64,000 bases of DNA, from contig NZ_JUHG01000013.1 of the NCBI RefSeq assembly GCF_000799715.1, forward strand, positions 992,001 through 1,056,000. Reading direction: 5' to 3'. The notes beneath the pieces are model-generated. The model saw only the letters and a program-made list of their open reading frames with translations, did no database searches and was not told the DNA's origin. Origin of the DNA: Martinezella rhizogenes (GTDB lineage Bacteria; Pseudomonadota; Alphaproteobacteria; Rhizobiales; Rhizobiaceae). Positions within the stretch are counted from its first letter, which is position 1; each line of letters begins with the position of its first letter. A program made the position numbers and the translations under genes. Shown in pieces: positions 8,092-17,247 of the stretch.

Positions 8092-8516
8092 CCAGCCACC
8101 GTCAGAACCACGTCGACATTGCCACGCGTGGCGTTGGAATAAGGGCAACGCTGGTGCGCGTCGGCAACGATCTCTTCGGCCAAAGCTTTCTCGATGCCCG
8201 GAAGCGATGCCGTGAGCTCGACCGCGAGCGCATAGCCGACCGGCACCGGGCCGATGCCCACCTTGGCGGTCACCGAGGTGTCGTCGGCAAGCGCTATTTT
8301 CCGGGTGCGCGCGACCAGTTTCACTGCGCCGAGGAAACAAGCGGCATAGCCGGCGGCAAACAATTGCTCGGGATTGGTGCCCTCCCCGCCTGGTCCGCCA
8401 AGTCCCTTCGGCACGGACAGATCGACGGCAAACCTGCCATCGGCGCTTTGCGCCTTGCCTTCCCGGCCGCCGAAAGCGGTGACGGCGGTTTCATAAAGGA
8501 TCTTTTCCGGGGTCAT
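8088..8516 (-). CDS. ohr: Organic hydroperoxide resistance protein Ohr (OsmC family)
   Basis: 142-residue Ohr-type thiol peroxidase. The two catalytic cysteines are visible at Cys60 (AAGYAACF) and Cys124 (HQRCPYSNATRGN). These reduce organic hydroperoxides through a lipoylated partner. The ATG at 8514-8516 follows AAGGAA. The gene overlaps the thiolase-fold gene by four bases, so it is co-translated with it. An Ohr inside a CoA-linked catabolic operon suggests that the substrate or an intermediate gives peroxides. No OhrR-like regulator lies next to it; a copy of the cluster's 17-bp motif sits 19 bp upstream instead. Confidence 0.92.
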   Translation of the reverse strand: MTPEKILYETAVTAFGGREGKAQSADGRFAVDLSVPKGLGGPGGEGTNPEQLFAAGYAACFLGAVKLVARTRKIALADDTSVTAKVGIGPVPVGYALAVELTASLPGIEKALAEEIVADAHQRCPYSNATRGNVDVVLTVAG

Positions 8517-8534
8517 ACGAATTTCCTTAGAAAA

Positions 8535-8551
8535 GATTTTAGCTTTGAATT
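8535..8551 (+). promoter_or_regulatory. Copy 2 of the cluster's 17-bp motif, upstream of ohr
   Basis: GATTTTAGCTTTGAATT matches 13 of 17 positions with the copy at 10879-10895. It lies in the 75-bp gap between the ligase 3' end and the ohr start, 19 bp before the ohr ATG. This suggests a separately controlled internal promoter for ohr, thiolase-fold and DUF35 genes. Confidence 0.42.
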
Positions 8552-8591
8552 ATTGCATAACAGACATGATCGTCTTTCGAAAGACTCTGCG

Positions 8592-10220
8592 TCAACCACC
8601 CTTGCGGATCGCCGCCTTCAGCTTGCGCAGGTCGATCGCCGAGCCATCCTCGACGGCCTTTGCCGCCATGGCCTTGATATCGCCGCGCTGGAGCTTCTGC
8701 GTGGAGCTGACGGGTAGTTGGCTGGCAAAGACCACGTAGCCGGGCAGCTTGTGATAGGCGATGTATACGCCGCAGGTCTCGATGATGCGCGAGGCGCGCG
8801 CTATCGGATCGCCGGCAGTTGCGGCATCATTTTGGACGATAAAGGCAAAAACCTCTTCGCCACGCAGATCGTCGGGCACGGGCGTCACCGCCGATGCCTT
8901 GACGCCGGGACATTTGGCAAGCGCTGCCTCGACTTCCAGCACGGCAATATTCTCGCCGCTGCGGCGCACGATGCTTTTCTTGCGGTCGAAGAAGTAGAGA
9001 AGCCCCTTCTCGTCGGCATAGACCACATCGCCGGTGTGGAACCAGCCGCCTTCCCAGGCCTCCTCCGTCGCCTTGCCGTCGTTGAGATAGCCACTGAAGA
9101 AGCCGTCTCGCGGATTGTCCCCTTCAGCCCGTACCAGAAGTTCGCCCGGCGTGCCCATGTCGACCGCGTGGCCTGTATCGTCGACGATCCTGTATTCCAT
9201 GCCGGCGCGGGGCCGGCCGATGCAGCGCAGTCCCGGCGTATAATCGTCGGCCGCCGTGGTGGTAACAGCCCGCCCGCCGGTCTCGGTCATGGCCCAGGCC
9301 TCAACAATCGGGATGCGATAGCGCTCCTCGAACTCGACCTTGTGCCGGGCATCGACGCCCGGTCCAAGCGCGAATTTGACCTTGTGCGCGCGTTCGGCCG
9401 TAACGGGCGGCATTTGCAGCAGGATGGCCGGTATCACCCCGAGACAATGAATGATGGTCGCGCCGGAATCGGCGATCGAGGCCCACCAGCTCTTGGAATG
9501 GAAGCGATCGAGCGGCACGATCGCGCCACCTATCATGATCATGCCGACCGCCGTGCAGCCAAGTGCGTTCATATGGAACATCGGCAGCGGCGTGAGCGCG
9601 ATCTCGCCGCCCTCCGCCATCTCCGCGACGCCGCCCTGGGTGGTGTACCATTCGGCAAGGCGGATGAAATAGATGTTGGAGAGCATGCAGCCCTTCGGCT
9701 TGCCGGTGCTGCCGGAGGTGAACAGCAGCGCGCATTCCGCCTCTGGCCCGCCGGATCGCGCCTCCAGTGCCACGGGTGACGGCGGAATGTCGTCGTTCGT
9801 CCCGATCACAGCGACCTTGCCGGGATTGATATCGCCAAGCTCCGCCAGCCGCCCGGCAATCGCGATCAGGAGCGGCGCCTCGGCCGTATCGAGCTGGAAG
9901 AGAAGCTCGTCGCGCCGCAGATCCGGATTGATCGGCACGATCGATGCGCCGATCGAATTCAGCGCCAGCCAGAAGGTGAAGAATTCCGGCCGGTTTTCCA
10001 GAAGCAAGGCGATCCGCGAGCCAAGACCGTAGCCGGCATCGGCAAACCTTCGGCTGAGCGCGGCGACATCAGCATGCACCTCGCCATAGCTGTGGCGGAA
10101 CCCCTGCAGCGCGTAGGGGAGCCCGGCGCTGGCCGGTGCGATCAACAGGGTCGCCTCGGGATTGGCGCGTGCCCGGTCTTCAAACAATAGATAGGGAGAA
10201 TGTGTCATCTTGTCCTTCAT
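8592..10220 (-). CDS. AMP-dependent acyl-CoA synthetase/ligase (CaiC-like)
   Basis: 542-residue ANL-superfamily enzyme that would activate a carboxylic acid to its CoA thioester using ATP. Motifs seen are the P-loop-like LLFTSGSTGKPKG (about residue 170), the AWAMTETGG motif, GWFHTGDV with RKKSIVRRSGENI after it, and a C-terminal SSTQKLQRGDIK with the catalytic Lys. The overall look is that of crotonobetaine/carnitine-CoA ligase-like enzymes. The first ATG (10218-10220) overlaps the SRPBCC stop; a second ATG four codons later has a better AAGGA site and is a possible alternative. It supplies the CoA ester for the thiolase-fold/DUF35 pair downstream. Confidence 0.9.
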   Translation of the reverse strand: MKDKMTHSPYLLFEDRARANPEATLLIAPASAGLPYALQGFRHSYGEVHADVAALSRRFADAGYGLGSRIALLLENRPEFFTFWLALNSIGASIVPINPDLRRDELLFQLDTAEAPLLIAIAGRLAELGDINPGKVAVIGTNDDIPPSPVALEARSGGPEAECALLFTSGSTGKPKGCMLSNIYFIRLAEWYTTQGGVAEMAEGGEIALTPLPMFHMNALGCTAVGMIMIGGAIVPLDRFHSKSWWASIADSGATIIHCLGVIPAILLQMPPVTAERAHKVKFALGPGVDARHKVEFEERYRIPIVEAWAMTETGGRAVTTTAADDYTPGLRCIGRPRAGMEYRIVDDTGHAVDMGTPGELLVRAEGDNPRDGFFSGYLNDGKATEEAWEGGWFHTGDVVYADEKGLLYFFDRKKSIVRRSGENIAVLEVEAALAKCPGVKASAVTPVPDDLRGEEVFAFIVQNDAATAGDPIARASRIIETCGVYIAYHKLPGYVVFASQLPVSSTQKLQRGDIKAMAAKAVEDGSAIDLRKLKAAIRKGG

Positions 10221-10645
10221 TCGCGCTCAAGAAGACCTTTGATCAGGAACATCTCCGCCTCATGGATCGTGCCGAACTGGGTCCATTCCGCGTCACTCTG
10301 GGTTTGCAAGCGCCAGGTCAGCAGCGTGACGACGCATGCATCCTGCCCCATTTTCAACAGCTCGCCCGGAATGACGCGCGACATATTGCGGAACTGCATG
10401 GCCTCCTTCGACGCGCCGACCTCGTAATCGACCTGCAGACGCGCCCGGTCCACATCGAGGCGGACATAGGTCTCCTTGCCGGAGAAAATCGATGTGCCGC
10501 GGAATAGACCCGGTTCGACCTCTTGCCGGTCGAAGCTGCCCCATGCCCAGCGCCCCTGCTTCAGCCCATCCGACATCAATTCGAATGCGATCGCGGCGGG
10601 GCGCTCCACCATGATGCTGCTGGAATGGCAATGCGGGTCTAGCAT
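10217..10645 (-). CDS. SRPBCC-like small protein, first gene of the catabolic operon
   Basis: 142 residues beginning MLDPHCHSSSIM. The alternation of strands and a closing long helix suggest a START/SRPBCC (Bet v 1-like) fold (RPAAIAFELMSDGLKQGRWAWGSF, TSIFSGKETYVRLDVDRARLQVDYEV, CVVTLLTWRLQ, EAEMFLIKGLLERE). This fold usually binds hydrophobic ligands or acts as a cyclase/hydrolase. The ATG at 10643-10645 has AGGGG seven bases upstream, so the longer upstream frame was not used. It overlaps the ligase gene by four bases. Family assignment is moderate and no activity is assigned. Confidence 0.72.
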   Translation of the reverse strand: MLDPHCHSSSIMVERPAAIAFELMSDGLKQGRWAWGSFDRQEVEPGLFRGTSIFSGKETYVRLDVDRARLQVDYEVGASKEAMQFRNMSRVIPGELLKMGQDACVVTLLTWRLQTQSDAEWTQFGTIHEAEMFLIKGLLERE

Positions 10646-10700
10646 CAACGTCCCCTCTTCGGATTTTACCGGAGCAATAGGCTCAATTCGCTCAAACAAC

Positions 10701-10717
10701 ATTTTAAGCATAAAATA
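10701..10717 (-). promoter_or_regulatory. Copy 3 of the cluster's 17-bp motif, upstream of the SRPBCC gene
   Basis: On the minus strand TATTTTATGCTTAAAAT, matching 13 of 17 positions with the copy at 10879-10895. It is near-palindromic (ATTTTA-N4-TAAAAT) and lies 56 bp before the SRPBCC start, where a repressor would block the promoter. Confidence 0.48.
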
Positions 10718-10878
10718 ACTTGAAAGAGCGTCAATGTTTTTTTCGATCTTGGCCGGATCGGACGCATCCCGACGCCGGGGAAGAAGCGACACCTCGCGCT
10801 CATCCCCGCCTGAAACGTCCAATTTCCCGGCTTTTCGCCCGGCATGTCTTTCTCTCGTCGAAATTCGAGCGATCAATA

Positions 10879-10895
10879 AATTTTAGGCTTGAAGT
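10879..10895 (+). promoter_or_regulatory. Copy 4 of the cluster's 17-bp motif, upstream of the ABC operon
   Basis: AATTTTAGGCTTGAAGT, used here as the reference copy. It is followed by a partial repeat (AATTTTTAGCCC at 10897-10908). It lies 185 bp before the substrate-binding-protein start. Confidence 0.48.
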
Positions 10896-11080
10896 AATTT
10901 TTAGCCCGTTCTACGATCCCCTCAATTGCTAAGGGGAAGCCCACAAAAAGAGGCTAAAATAGCAAAAACCAAAAAGCCCTCGGCAAGATTGCAGGCTTGC
11001 GTTCAACAACCGCCGCAGGCTCACCGGCCCCTATCGCTGCGCAAAGCAGAGGGCCCAGTGTGCACACCAGAGGGATCGTG

Positions 11081-12616
11081 ATGACTTTTGAACTAGACCG
11101 CAGAAATCTCCTGCAGATGCTCGGCCTTGCTGCAGTCAGCGGCGGCGTGCTTTCCCGAGCAAGCTTCGCCTATGCCGCTGACACCGACAGCGTCTCCATT
11201 GGATGGCCGAGCGACGTGCCGTCCTGGGATCCGAACCAGCGCTTCGTCCCGGATGCGCAGCCGATCTTCAAGCTGGTTTTCGACCAGCCGCTCGATCAGT
11301 CGCCCGATCTGAAGCTCGTCCCCAATCTCATTACCAAGTGGGATCTTGCCGCCGACGGTCTTTCGATGACGTTCGAGATCCGCAGCGACGTCAAGTTCCA
11401 CAATGGCGACCCGATGACGATGGAGGACTTTAGCTACACCTTCGTCGATCGCATCAAATCCGGCCTGAAACTCGATATCGCCAATTCCTGGCGCAATCTC
11501 ACCGCGATCGAGGTGAGGTCGCCGACCAGCGGCGTCATGAAATTCTCAGCGCCGACGCCGACCGCGCCGCAATGGCTGGCCTTCCTCGGCAGTTATCTCG
11601 TTCCGAAGAAATACATGGAATCCGTCGGCCAGGATGGCTTCCTGAAAAAGCCTGTCGGCACCGGACCCTATAAGCTCGTCGACTATCAGATGAACTCGCG
11701 CATCGTGCTCCAGCGCAATGACGATTATTTCGGCGCAAAGCCGAAGATCAAGAACGTCACCATCGAAATCATCAAGGATCCGTCGGCGCGCACCGCCGCC
11801 ATCCAGTCCGGCCAGATCGACCTCACCGTCAACATCCCCGTCCGCGAGGCCGAGCGTCTTGGCAAGACGGAGGGGCTCACCGCCGAGATCAATCCGTTCA
11901 CGCGCATCATCCTGCTGCAGATACGCAATGACATGGGCTTTTCGGACGAGAATGTCCGGCTTGCCGCCCATCACGCCATCGACAAGGCGGCCCTTTCCAA
12001 GGCCTTCTATGGTGGCGCGGCCGTTCCGCTCTCGGTTCCCGCAACACCGGGCACGCCCGGTTTCGTGGAGGGTTACAGCTTCAAATACGATCCGGCGCTG
12101 TCCAAGGAGCTTCTGGCCAAATCCGGTTTCAGCGCCGACAAACCGGCAACCATCACGCTTGCGGCCACCAACGGCCAGTTCCCCAGTGATTTCGATATCG
12201 CCCGCGCCCTGGTGCAGATGTGGGGTAAGGTCGGCATCAAGTGCGAAATCCAGCAGATCGAATACTCGAAATACTTCGAGCTCAATCGCGGCGGCAAGCT
12301 GCCGGAAGCGACCCTCTACAGCTTCGACAACGCCACCGGCGATCCCGAGATCTTCTCCGGCTATTTGCTCAACCCGAAAATGCCTTTCGGTGCATGGAAG
12401 GGGATGGAGATCGGCCAGAAGGTTCTCAACCTCTTCGCCGAGCCTGTCTATGATAAGCGTGTAGCCGGCTACCGGGATCTCGCCAAGGAGGCCGTCGAAA
12501 ACGGCGCCACCATTCCGCTCCTGCAGAGCGTCCAGACGCTGGTCCGCAAGAAAAACCTTGCCTACGTCAAATATGGCAATGCCTGGATCCTGGGCAACAC
12601 CATGTCGTGGTCGTGA
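11081..12616 (+). CDS. Dipeptide/oligopeptide-type ABC transporter substrate-binding protein (SBP family 5)
   Basis: 511-residue extracytoplasmic binding protein. The N-terminus LDRRNLLQMLGLAAVSGG has a twin-arginine-like motif followed by a hydrophobic stretch and cleavage near AYA-A, so Tat export is likely. Family-5 signatures include VPNLITKWDLAADGLSMTFEIRSDVKFHNGDPMT and KKPVGTGPYKLVDYQ. The ATG at 11081 follows AGAGGG; an upstream in-frame start lacks a ribosome site. First gene of the SBP-permease-permease-ATPase operon. By context it probably imports the acid or amide degraded by the neighbouring CoA-dependent pathway rather than peptides. Confidence 0.9.
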   Translation: MTFELDRRNLLQMLGLAAVSGGVLSRASFAYAADTDSVSIGWPSDVPSWDPNQRFVPDAQPIFKLVFDQPLDQSPDLKLVPNLITKWDLAADGLSMTFEIRSDVKFHNGDPMTMEDFSYTFVDRIKSGLKLDIANSWRNLTAIEVRSPTSGVMKFSAPTPTAPQWLAFLGSYLVPKKYMESVGQDGFLKKPVGTGPYKLVDYQMNSRIVLQRNDDYFGAKPKIKNVTIEIIKDPSARTAAIQSGQIDLTVNIPVREAERLGKTEGLTAEINPFTRIILLQIRNDMGFSDENVRLAAHHAIDKAALSKAFYGGAAVPLSVPATPGTPGFVEGYSFKYDPALSKELLAKSGFSADKPATITLAATNGQFPSDFDIARALVQMWGKVGIKCEIQQIEYSKYFELNRGGKLPEATLYSFDNATGDPEIFSGYLLNPKMPFGAWKGMEIGQKVLNLFAEPVYDKRVAGYRDLAKEAVENGATIPLLQSVQTLVRKKNLAYVKYGNAWILGNTMSWS

Positions 12617-12646
12617 GTTTGCGCCGCATCGCTTGAGAGACCATGG

Positions 12647-12667
12647 GGTCCGGGGTCTCCCCGGACC
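12647..12667 (+). terminator. Intercistronic hairpin between binding-protein and permease genes
   Basis: GGTCCGGGG (12647-12655) and CCCCGGACC (12659-12667) form a perfect 9-bp stem with a 3-base loop and no T-run. It is more likely an mRNA-stabilising or attenuating hairpin that keeps the binding protein in excess than a full terminator. Confidence 0.6.
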
Positions 12668-12699
12668 GCCTTCCTGGCTTCGTAAGACAAGGCATGCGC

Positions 12700-13716
12700 A
12701 TGTTCGTGACCATCGCCAAACTGCTGGTAAAACGTCTTCTGACCGCGATACCGATCCTGCTCATCGTGTCGGCACTGCTCTTCTGCATCCTGCGCGTCCT
12801 GCCGGTCGATCCGGCGGCGATGTCGATGCCGCCCAGTGCCACGGTCGAGGAGATCGAGGCGATGCGCAAGGAGATGGGGTTCGACCGACCACTTGTCGAA
12901 CAATACGGCATCTGGCTCGGCAAGCTCCTGCATGGCGATATCGGCCGCTCGATCCATTTTCGCCAGGACGTGACATCGCTGATCGGCTCGACACTGCCCG
13001 CCACCATCGAACTCGCCGTCCTTGCCATGGTCGCAGCCACCGTCTTCGGCCTCGCCGGCGGGCTCTTCCTGTTCTATGTGCGCGGAACGCGCGCCGAGGC
13101 CGCGATGGATTTCCTGTCCATCCTGCTTCTGTCGCTGCCGGAATTCCTGTGGAGCCTGTTCCTGCTCCTGATCTTCGGTGTCTTCTTCAATCTCCTGCCG
13201 TTTACCGGACGCCTGAGCCCCGGCTTCGAGCGCCCGATGGTGACCGGCTTTCTTTTGGTCGATAGCCTCATCACCGGTAACATCGCGATTTTCTGGGACG
13301 CGATCAAGCACATGATCCTGCCGAGCCTTGCGCTCGGCATCGCGCTTTCGCCGTCGCTCATGCGCGTGCTGCGATCGAGCCTGCTCGACGCCTATCAGGA
13401 TGATTATATCCAGCAGGCGCGGCTGCGTGGGCTTTCCGAGAAGCGCATCCTCGTCCGCCATGCCCTCAAAAATGCCATCCTGCCAACGCTCAGCCTGATG
13501 GGCGTGCAGTTTGGCTTTCTGTTCGGCGGCACGCTCCTGGTGGAACTCATCTACTCCTATCCCGGCATGGGCAATCTGATGGTCGATGCGATCCGCAACG
13601 CCGATTTGCCGATCATTCAGGGTGCGGGGCTCACCTATTGCGTCGCCGTGCTCGTCATCAATACCGCAGTCGACAGTCTCTATCTGATCCTCAACCCGAA
13701 ACTGACGGCGCGCTGA
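12700..13716 (+). CDS. ABC transporter permease, DppB type
   Basis: 338-residue inner-membrane permease of the dipeptide/oligopeptide class. It has an N-terminal membrane segment (LLTAIPILLIVSALLFCILRVLPVDP), the periplasmic GFDRPLVEQYGIWLGKLLHGDIGRS stretch typical of DppB, and an EAA loop near RLRGLSEKRILVRHALKNA. The ATG at 12700 has AAGG seven bases upstream; an ATG two codons earlier is too close to that site. It pairs with the next permease to form the membrane channel. Confidence 0.92.
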   Translation: MFVTIAKLLVKRLLTAIPILLIVSALLFCILRVLPVDPAAMSMPPSATVEEIEAMRKEMGFDRPLVEQYGIWLGKLLHGDIGRSIHFRQDVTSLIGSTLPATIELAVLAMVAATVFGLAGGLFLFYVRGTRAEAAMDFLSILLLSLPEFLWSLFLLLIFGVFFNLLPFTGRLSPGFERPMVTGFLLVDSLITGNIAIFWDAIKHMILPSLALGIALSPSLMRVLRSSLLDAYQDDYIQQARLRGLSEKRILVRHALKNAILPTLSLMGVQFGFLFGGTLLVELIYSYPGMGNLMVDAIRNADLPIIQGAGLTYCVAVLVINTAVDSLYLILNPKLTAR

Positions 13717-13718
13717 CC

Positions 13719-14576
13719 ATGAAACATCTTCCGCTCTGGTTGAGATCCGGCCGCGTTCAGACAGGCCTCGTCATCATCGCCATTCTGGCGGTCTGCGCGA
13801 TCTTCGCACCCTGGATTGCGCCCAACGATCCGAACGAACAGAACCTCTTATCCATCCTGGCGCCGCCGGCCTGGGCGGATGGCGGCGACGCGATGTTCCC
13901 GCTCGGCACCGACAGCCTTGGCCGTTGCATCCTGTCGCGCCTGATCTTCGGCACGCGCGTTGCGCTCACCGTCGCCTTCACCGCCTCGATCGGAGCCATG
14001 ATCATCGGCGCGATCCTCGCGCATATCGCCGGCTATTTCGGCGGCTGGGTCGACTGGCTGATCGGGCGCATCGTGGAGATCTGGCTTTCTTTCCCGCCGG
14101 TCATCCTGTCGCTGATCCTGATGGTCGGCCTCGGCACCGGCATCCGCAACGTGATCCTCGCCATCGTGCTCGTCGACTGGACGCGCTTTTGCCGGGTGCT
14201 GCGCAGCGAGGTGCTGGTGCTGCGACGGCGGGACTATGTCGCTGCCGCCCAGCTCGTCGGTTTTTCCCATTGGCGGACGATCACGCGCGAAATCCTGCCG
14301 GGCACGCTGCCGCTGCTGATCACGCTGATGAGCCTGGAAATGGGCGTTGCCGTCATCGTTGAGGCGATCCTGTCCTTCGTCGGCATGAGCGTCGGCGCCG
14401 ACACGCCCGCCTGGGGCCAGATGATCGCCGACGCCCGGCAGAACATCTACGAGGCACCGCTCAATCTCCTCTGTCCGGTCCTTGCGATCTTCTTCGCGGT
14501 CTTCGGCTTCAACATTCTCGGCGACGGCCTGCGCCGATCCCTCGACACCCGCCTGACGCAGACGGAGAGGAGCTGA
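13719..14576 (+). CDS. ABC transporter permease, DppC type
   Basis: 285-residue membrane permease. It has an N-terminal transmembrane segment (VIIAILAVCAIFAPWIAPNDP), the DppC-typical FPLGTDSLGRCILSRLIFGTRVAL, and an EAA loop (RRDYVAAAQLVGFSHWRTITREILPG). The ATG at 13719 lies two bases after the preceding stop. Longer upstream frames only extend backward into the DppB-type gene. It forms the second half of the channel with the DppB-type protein. Confidence 0.92.
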   Translation: MKHLPLWLRSGRVQTGLVIIAILAVCAIFAPWIAPNDPNEQNLLSILAPPAWADGGDAMFPLGTDSLGRCILSRLIFGTRVALTVAFTASIGAMIIGAILAHIAGYFGGWVDWLIGRIVEIWLSFPPVILSLILMVGLGTGIRNVILAIVLVDWTRFCRVLRSEVLVLRRRDYVAAAQLVGFSHWRTITREILPGTLPLLITLMSLEMGVAVIVEAILSFVGMSVGADTPAWGQMIADARQNIYEAPLNLLCPVLAIFFAVFGFNILGDGLRRSLDTRLTQTERS

Positions 14577-14577
14577 C

Positions 14578-16434
14578 GTGACCATATTAGCCGCACGCAA
14601 TCTCTGCGTAGACTCCCTTGGGGGCAAGGAACCCTTCCCCGTCCTGAGCGATCTCAACTTTACGCTGGAGCCGGGCAAGATCCTCGGCCTTGTCGGCGAG
14701 TCCGGTGCTGGCAAGTCGATGATCGGCCGCACCATCTCACAGTTCCTGCCAAGCGGGTTTGCCGTCACCAAAGGCACGCTCGAATTCGCCGGCGAAGACC
14801 TGGTAACGATGGCGCCTGCGCGCCGCCGCAATCTGCTTGGCCGCGAGATCGCCTTCATTCCGCAAGAACCGCTCTCCGGCCTCAACCCGGTGCTGACAGT
14901 CGGCCAGCAGATGAAGGAACATCTCTTGCGAATTGGTCTTGCTCCGCGTGAGAACTGGCGGCAGCGGACGCTTGCCGAATTCGAGGCGGTGCATCTGCCA
15001 CACGGCGCGGCGCTGCTTGGCAAATACCCGCATCAGCTTTCCGGTGGCATGTGCCAGCGCATCCTGATCGCCATGGCCTTTGCCAGTCGACCACGCCTGT
15101 TGATCGCCGACGAACCGACCACGGCGCTCGACGTCACCATCCAGGCCCGTATCGTCAAGCTGATCGCCGAAATGCAGAAGCGCGACGGCACGGCGGTCAT
15201 CTTCATCACCCATGACCTGCGGCTCGCTTCACAGATCAGCGACGAGATCATGGTGCTCTATGCCGGACGTCCGGCCGAGCGCGGCCCGGCCAGACAACTG
15301 TTTTCGGCGCCGGCGCATCCCTATACACGCTGCCTGCAACTCGCCAATCCCACAATCAGCGGGGAGCGCCGCGGTCTCTACATCCTGCCGGAACGCATGC
15401 CGGGCCTGCGCGTGTTGAAGGATATCACCGGCTGCCGTTTTGCCTCCCGCTGTCCGAATAGCATTGCCGCCTGTACCGAGGCCGAGCCGCCGCTTGCGGA
15501 AATCGCGCCCGGCCATATCGCCGCTTGCATCCGGACTGAAAAGACGCCGGACATCGTGCCGCCACCGCTAGCACCGGCCCGCAACGTTGAAACGGCGAAG
15601 AACTATCTGCAAGGCGAGAAGCTGACCAAGGCCTATACGGTCGCCTGGAGCCCCTTCAACAGGAACCCCAAGTTCAGGGCGGTCAGCGGCGTCGATTTCA
15701 CGCTCAGTGAAGGCGAATTCGTCGGCATCGTCGGGGAAAGCGGCAGCGGCAAGAGTTCGCTCGCCCGCCTCGTCGTCGGGCTGGATACGCCGACCGAAGG
15801 CCGCCTGACGCTGGCGGGCCGCGATATCACCGCCAACGGATCATCGGAAAAGGCCTATCGCCGCGACCATATCCAAATGGTGTTTCAGGATCCGCAATCA
15901 GCGCTCAATCCGCGCCGCCGGGTCGGCAGCATCGTCACCCAGGCGAACGAGGCAAGTGGTCTCCACGCCAGCAAGCGCGAACGCATGGACCGCGCCGCCG
16001 AATTGCTCGCCGAGATTGGCCTGCCGCCAGATGCGGCGATGCGCTTTCCCTCGCAATTGTCCGGCGGCCAGAAGCAACGCGTCAATATCGCCCGCGCCCT
16101 TTGCACGGTGCCACGCATTCTGGTCGCCGACGAGATCGTCTCGGGCCTTGATGTCTCGGTTCAGGCACAGCTGCTGGATCTGCTGCTGAAGCTGCGGGAC
16201 GAACACGGTTTCTCGATGATGTTCATCTCGCACGACCTCTCCGTCGTGCGCTATCTCTGCGACCGCGTGCTGGTGATGTATCGCGGCGAGGTAGTGGAGA
16301 GCGGAGCAACCGAGGCGATCTTCGCCAATCCGCAGCATCCCTATACGCAAAGCCTGCTGGCCTCGGTGCCGCCGGACGATGTCCATGCGGAGTGGTCACC
16401 GGCATTGGCGGAGACTGGCTATCAGACCGAATAG
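14578..16434 (+). CDS. ABC transporter ATP-binding protein, fused DppD-DppF type
   Basis: 618-residue cytoplasmic ATPase with two complete nucleotide-binding domains in one chain. Walker A motifs are GESGAGKS (about residue 42) and GESGSGKS (about 386). Signature motifs are LSGGMCQR and LSGGQKQR, with Walker B DEPTT and DEIVSG. Between them is the oligopeptide-importer linker with cysteines (CRFASRCPNSIAAC), typical of an iron-sulfur-like Cys cluster in DppD/OppD C-termini. The start is GTG at 14578, just after the permease stop, with GAGAGGAG upstream. It energises the SBP/permease system encoded before it. Confidence 0.94.
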   Translation: MTILAARNLCVDSLGGKEPFPVLSDLNFTLEPGKILGLVGESGAGKSMIGRTISQFLPSGFAVTKGTLEFAGEDLVTMAPARRRNLLGREIAFIPQEPLSGLNPVLTVGQQMKEHLLRIGLAPRENWRQRTLAEFEAVHLPHGAALLGKYPHQLSGGMCQRILIAMAFASRPRLLIADEPTTALDVTIQARIVKLIAEMQKRDGTAVIFITHDLRLASQISDEIMVLYAGRPAERGPARQLFSAPAHPYTRCLQLANPTISGERRGLYILPERMPGLRVLKDITGCRFASRCPNSIAACTEAEPPLAEIAPGHIAACIRTEKTPDIVPPPLAPARNVETAKNYLQGEKLTKAYTVAWSPFNRNPKFRAVSGVDFTLSEGEFVGIVGESGSGKSSLARLVVGLDTPTEGRLTLAGRDITANGSSEKAYRRDHIQMVFQDPQSALNPRRRVGSIVTQANEASGLHASKRERMDRAAELLAEIGLPPDAAMRFPSQLSGGQKQRVNIARALCTVPRILVADEIVSGLDVSVQAQLLDLLLKLRDEHGFSMMFISHDLSVVRYLCDRVLVMYRGEVVESGATEAIFANPQHPYTQSLLASVPPDDVHAEWSPALAETGYQTE

Positions 16435-16446
16435 GTGCGTCTTTGC

Positions 16447-17148
16447 TTACGGAGTAATGATCCGTGTCGCCATCGGAAAATGCGAATTACCGCCGTCAAA
16501 GGGTGGAAGCGTCTTGAAATCCTCGCGCATGGCAATGCGCGCGGGAGACTGTAAAGCGGCCTGCAGAGCGGCCGGACTATCGAACATAACCCGGTTGCGC
16601 TGCATATGATTGACGCGTTCCCAGGGCAGGAAGCCGCACCAGTCAACCCGTGACAGAACCTCGATCTGGCGGATGTCCGGAAAGGTGCGCATGACCTGCG
16701 GATGATGGCTGACATAGTGGTGCAGCCAGGCGTTCAGATCCTCGGCGGGACCAGGATAATGAACCACATAGCTGCACGGCAATTCGCCCTCACCGGTGCG
16801 CAGCCTGCCGTCATCGACCGGAAACGGCCGCACATACATCGCCTGCTGCGTCGCCTTGGCGCCTCTTATGCTTGTGAGAGCATCCGGGACCGCGAGCTGC
16901 TGCAGATGGCCTGAGGGACCAACGGCGTTCTCGAGCGCGGTCAGTTCCTCGAAATACAGCTGGAGACCAAGGACCGGTGATCGCTCGACCCTGTTGTACA
17001 GGTCGTTGGTCGTTTCGGGCGTATAGAGATTGGCGGAGGCAAGGTCCGGCGTTGTCTTGATAATTGCGGCAACAGTTGCGAGATCCGCTTCGCTGACTGC
17101 GAGATCATCGTCGGAGCTTTCGAAAAAGGCAAGATAGGCAAAGGCCAT
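16447..17148 (-). CDS. EthD-like protein with two ferredoxin-like (dimeric alpha/beta barrel) halves
   Basis: 233-residue protein. The C-terminal half (SYVVHYPGPAEDLNAW, HHYVSHHPQVMRTFPDIRQIEV, then MFDSPAALQAALQSP) looks like an EthD/dimeric alpha-beta-barrel domain. The N-terminal half (AFAYLAFFESSDD..., GLQLYFEELTALENAV) looks like a degenerate second copy. Such proteins accompany oxidative or CoA-linked catabolism, but a reaction cannot be named. The ATG at 17146-17148 has GGAGAG upstream. It is transcribed toward the ABC ATPase gene (convergent). A copy of the cluster's 17-bp motif lies 100 bp upstream, so it probably belongs to the same regulon. Confidence 0.72.
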   Translation of the reverse strand: MAFAYLAFFESSDDDLAVSEADLATVAAIIKTTPDLASANLYTPETTNDLYNRVERSPVLGLQLYFEELTALENAVGPSGHLQQLAVPDALTSIRGAKATQQAMYVRPFPVDDGRLRTGEGELPCSYVVHYPGPAEDLNAWLHHYVSHHPQVMRTFPDIRQIEVLSRVDWCGFLPWERVNHMQRNRVMFDSPAALQAALQSPARIAMREDFKTLPPFDGGNSHFPMATRIITP

Positions 17149-17247
17149 GTCGAACTCTCCGTCCTCGCGACGATACGGTGACGGGCCGAGCCGGTATCCA
17201 AGGTCCATCACGGAGTTTTCAATATCGAGTGACGCGACGGAAAAAAC

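Larger units (their letters stand above)
10646..11080. promoter_or_regulatory. Divergent control region of the catabolic operon and the dipeptide-type ABC operon
   Basis: 435-bp AT-richer region without a gene. It contains two copies of the cluster's 17-bp motif (10701-10717 and 10879-10895) and a weaker reverse match around 10950-10966 (GGCTAAAATAG). This placement would let one regulator control uptake (rightward) and catabolism (leftward) together. Confidence 0.5.

Noticed and set aside
8572..8585. Palindrome GTCTTTCGAAAGAC upstream of ohr
   Set aside because: It is a plain 14-base palindrome without spacer near a gene end; no evidence links it to OhrR, and the adjacent 17-bp motif explains regulation better.
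13848..15023. Open frame of 391 codons on the minus strand
   Set aside because: Antisense to the DppC-type permease and the fused ATPase gene; no domain recognised.
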